A stretch of DNA of 64,000 nt from Scleroderma bovista (Eukaryota; Basidiomycota; Agaricomycetes; Boletales; Sclerodermataceae): assembly GCA_037178675.1 (NCBI GenBank), contig JAYMGJ010000239.1, positions 1 through 64,000 on the forward strand, written 5' to 3'. Made by a program: the position numbers and the translations under genes. Below, piece by piece: positions 63,922-64,000 of the stretch; the first letter of the stretch is position 1; each line of letters begins with the position of its first letter. Below the pieces are notes generated by a model. The model was not told the DNA's origin and searched no databases. It saw only the letters and a list, made by a program, of their open reading frames with translations.

Positions 63922-64000
63922 ATGGACACACACTATCTCAATGAACTCCTCGAGCAGGATGTCGAGCTCAGGGAGGTGAGATCCTCAGATGGATAGTAGA
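63922..64000 (+). CDS. First exon of a gene leaving the window (possibly translin)
   Basis: The ATG at 63922 opens MDTHYLNELLEQDVELRE, followed by a donor GTGAGATCC at 63976. The acidic helical start with a QD..LRE pattern resembles the N-terminus of fungal translin (a nucleic-acid-binding octamer). Eighteen residues are too few to be sure. The gene is cut by the window end. Confidence 0.4.

Overview
This window is nuclear DNA of a filamentous basidiomycete, most likely an Agaricomycete. Nearly every gene is split by 45-65 nt introns, genes lie on both strands with short spacers, and the content is eukaryotic and fungal: peroxisomal ABCD transporter, MATE transporter, APC2, NIMA-type kinase, BTB protein, RNR1, AVL9, a STE7-type MAPKK, AMP deaminase, SNF1-beta, a GH71 glucanase, DHX37/ECM16 and SEN1. 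I assembled gene models by eye from GT-AG (and a few GC-AG) junctions and family conservation. Start codons and small exons are therefore less certain than the calls.

Layout. 0-4.3 kb: 3' end of an ABCD half-transporter (+), then a MATE transporter (-). 5.1-6.2 kb: a glutamine-synthetase-like gene (-) that has lost its 5' half. 6.2-9.7 kb: an AT-rich, repeat-dense block with a 1.26 kb triplet-repeat tract that switches strand composition in its middle. 10.4-11.8 kb: a broken fungal 7-TM gene (-). 12.1-15.2 kb: APC2 (-). 15.3-16.5 kb: an aldo/keto reductase with frame breaks (-). 16.6-16.9 kb: a decayed copy of the 5' part of the BTB gene found 3.9 kb downstream. 17.2-26.1 kb: NIMA-like kinase (+), BTB gene (+), a conserved hypothetical (-) and RNR1 (+). 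26.4-30.8 kb: a secreted protein (-) head to head with AVL9 (+). 32.4-33.9 kb: MAPKK (+). 34.4 kb: a small secreted Cys-rich protein (-). 35.2-37.0 kb: a DUF2235 hydrolase (-). 37.6-42.8 kb: AMP deaminase (-) and SNF1/AMPK beta (+), head to head. 43.1 kb: an intron-containing tRNA-Lys(UUU). 43.2-47.8 kb: gene-poor. 47.8-52.1 kb: a small orphan gene, a small mitochondrial-type membrane protein and a GH71 glucanase (+). 53.1-63.8 kb: DHX37/ECM16 helicase (+) converging on SEN1 helicase (-) with 82 bp between stop codons. 63.9 kb: first exon of another gene (+).

No operon, phage, CRISPR or intact transposon was seen, and I did not find a convincing undescribed multi-gene system. The most notable points are four probable GC-AG introns, the gene-truncating repeat block with its inverted triplet tract, the AMP deaminase/AMPK-beta shared promoter, the orphan secreted cysteine-rich protein, and apparent frame breaks in three genes (two probable pseudogenes; AMP deaminase is ambiguous).
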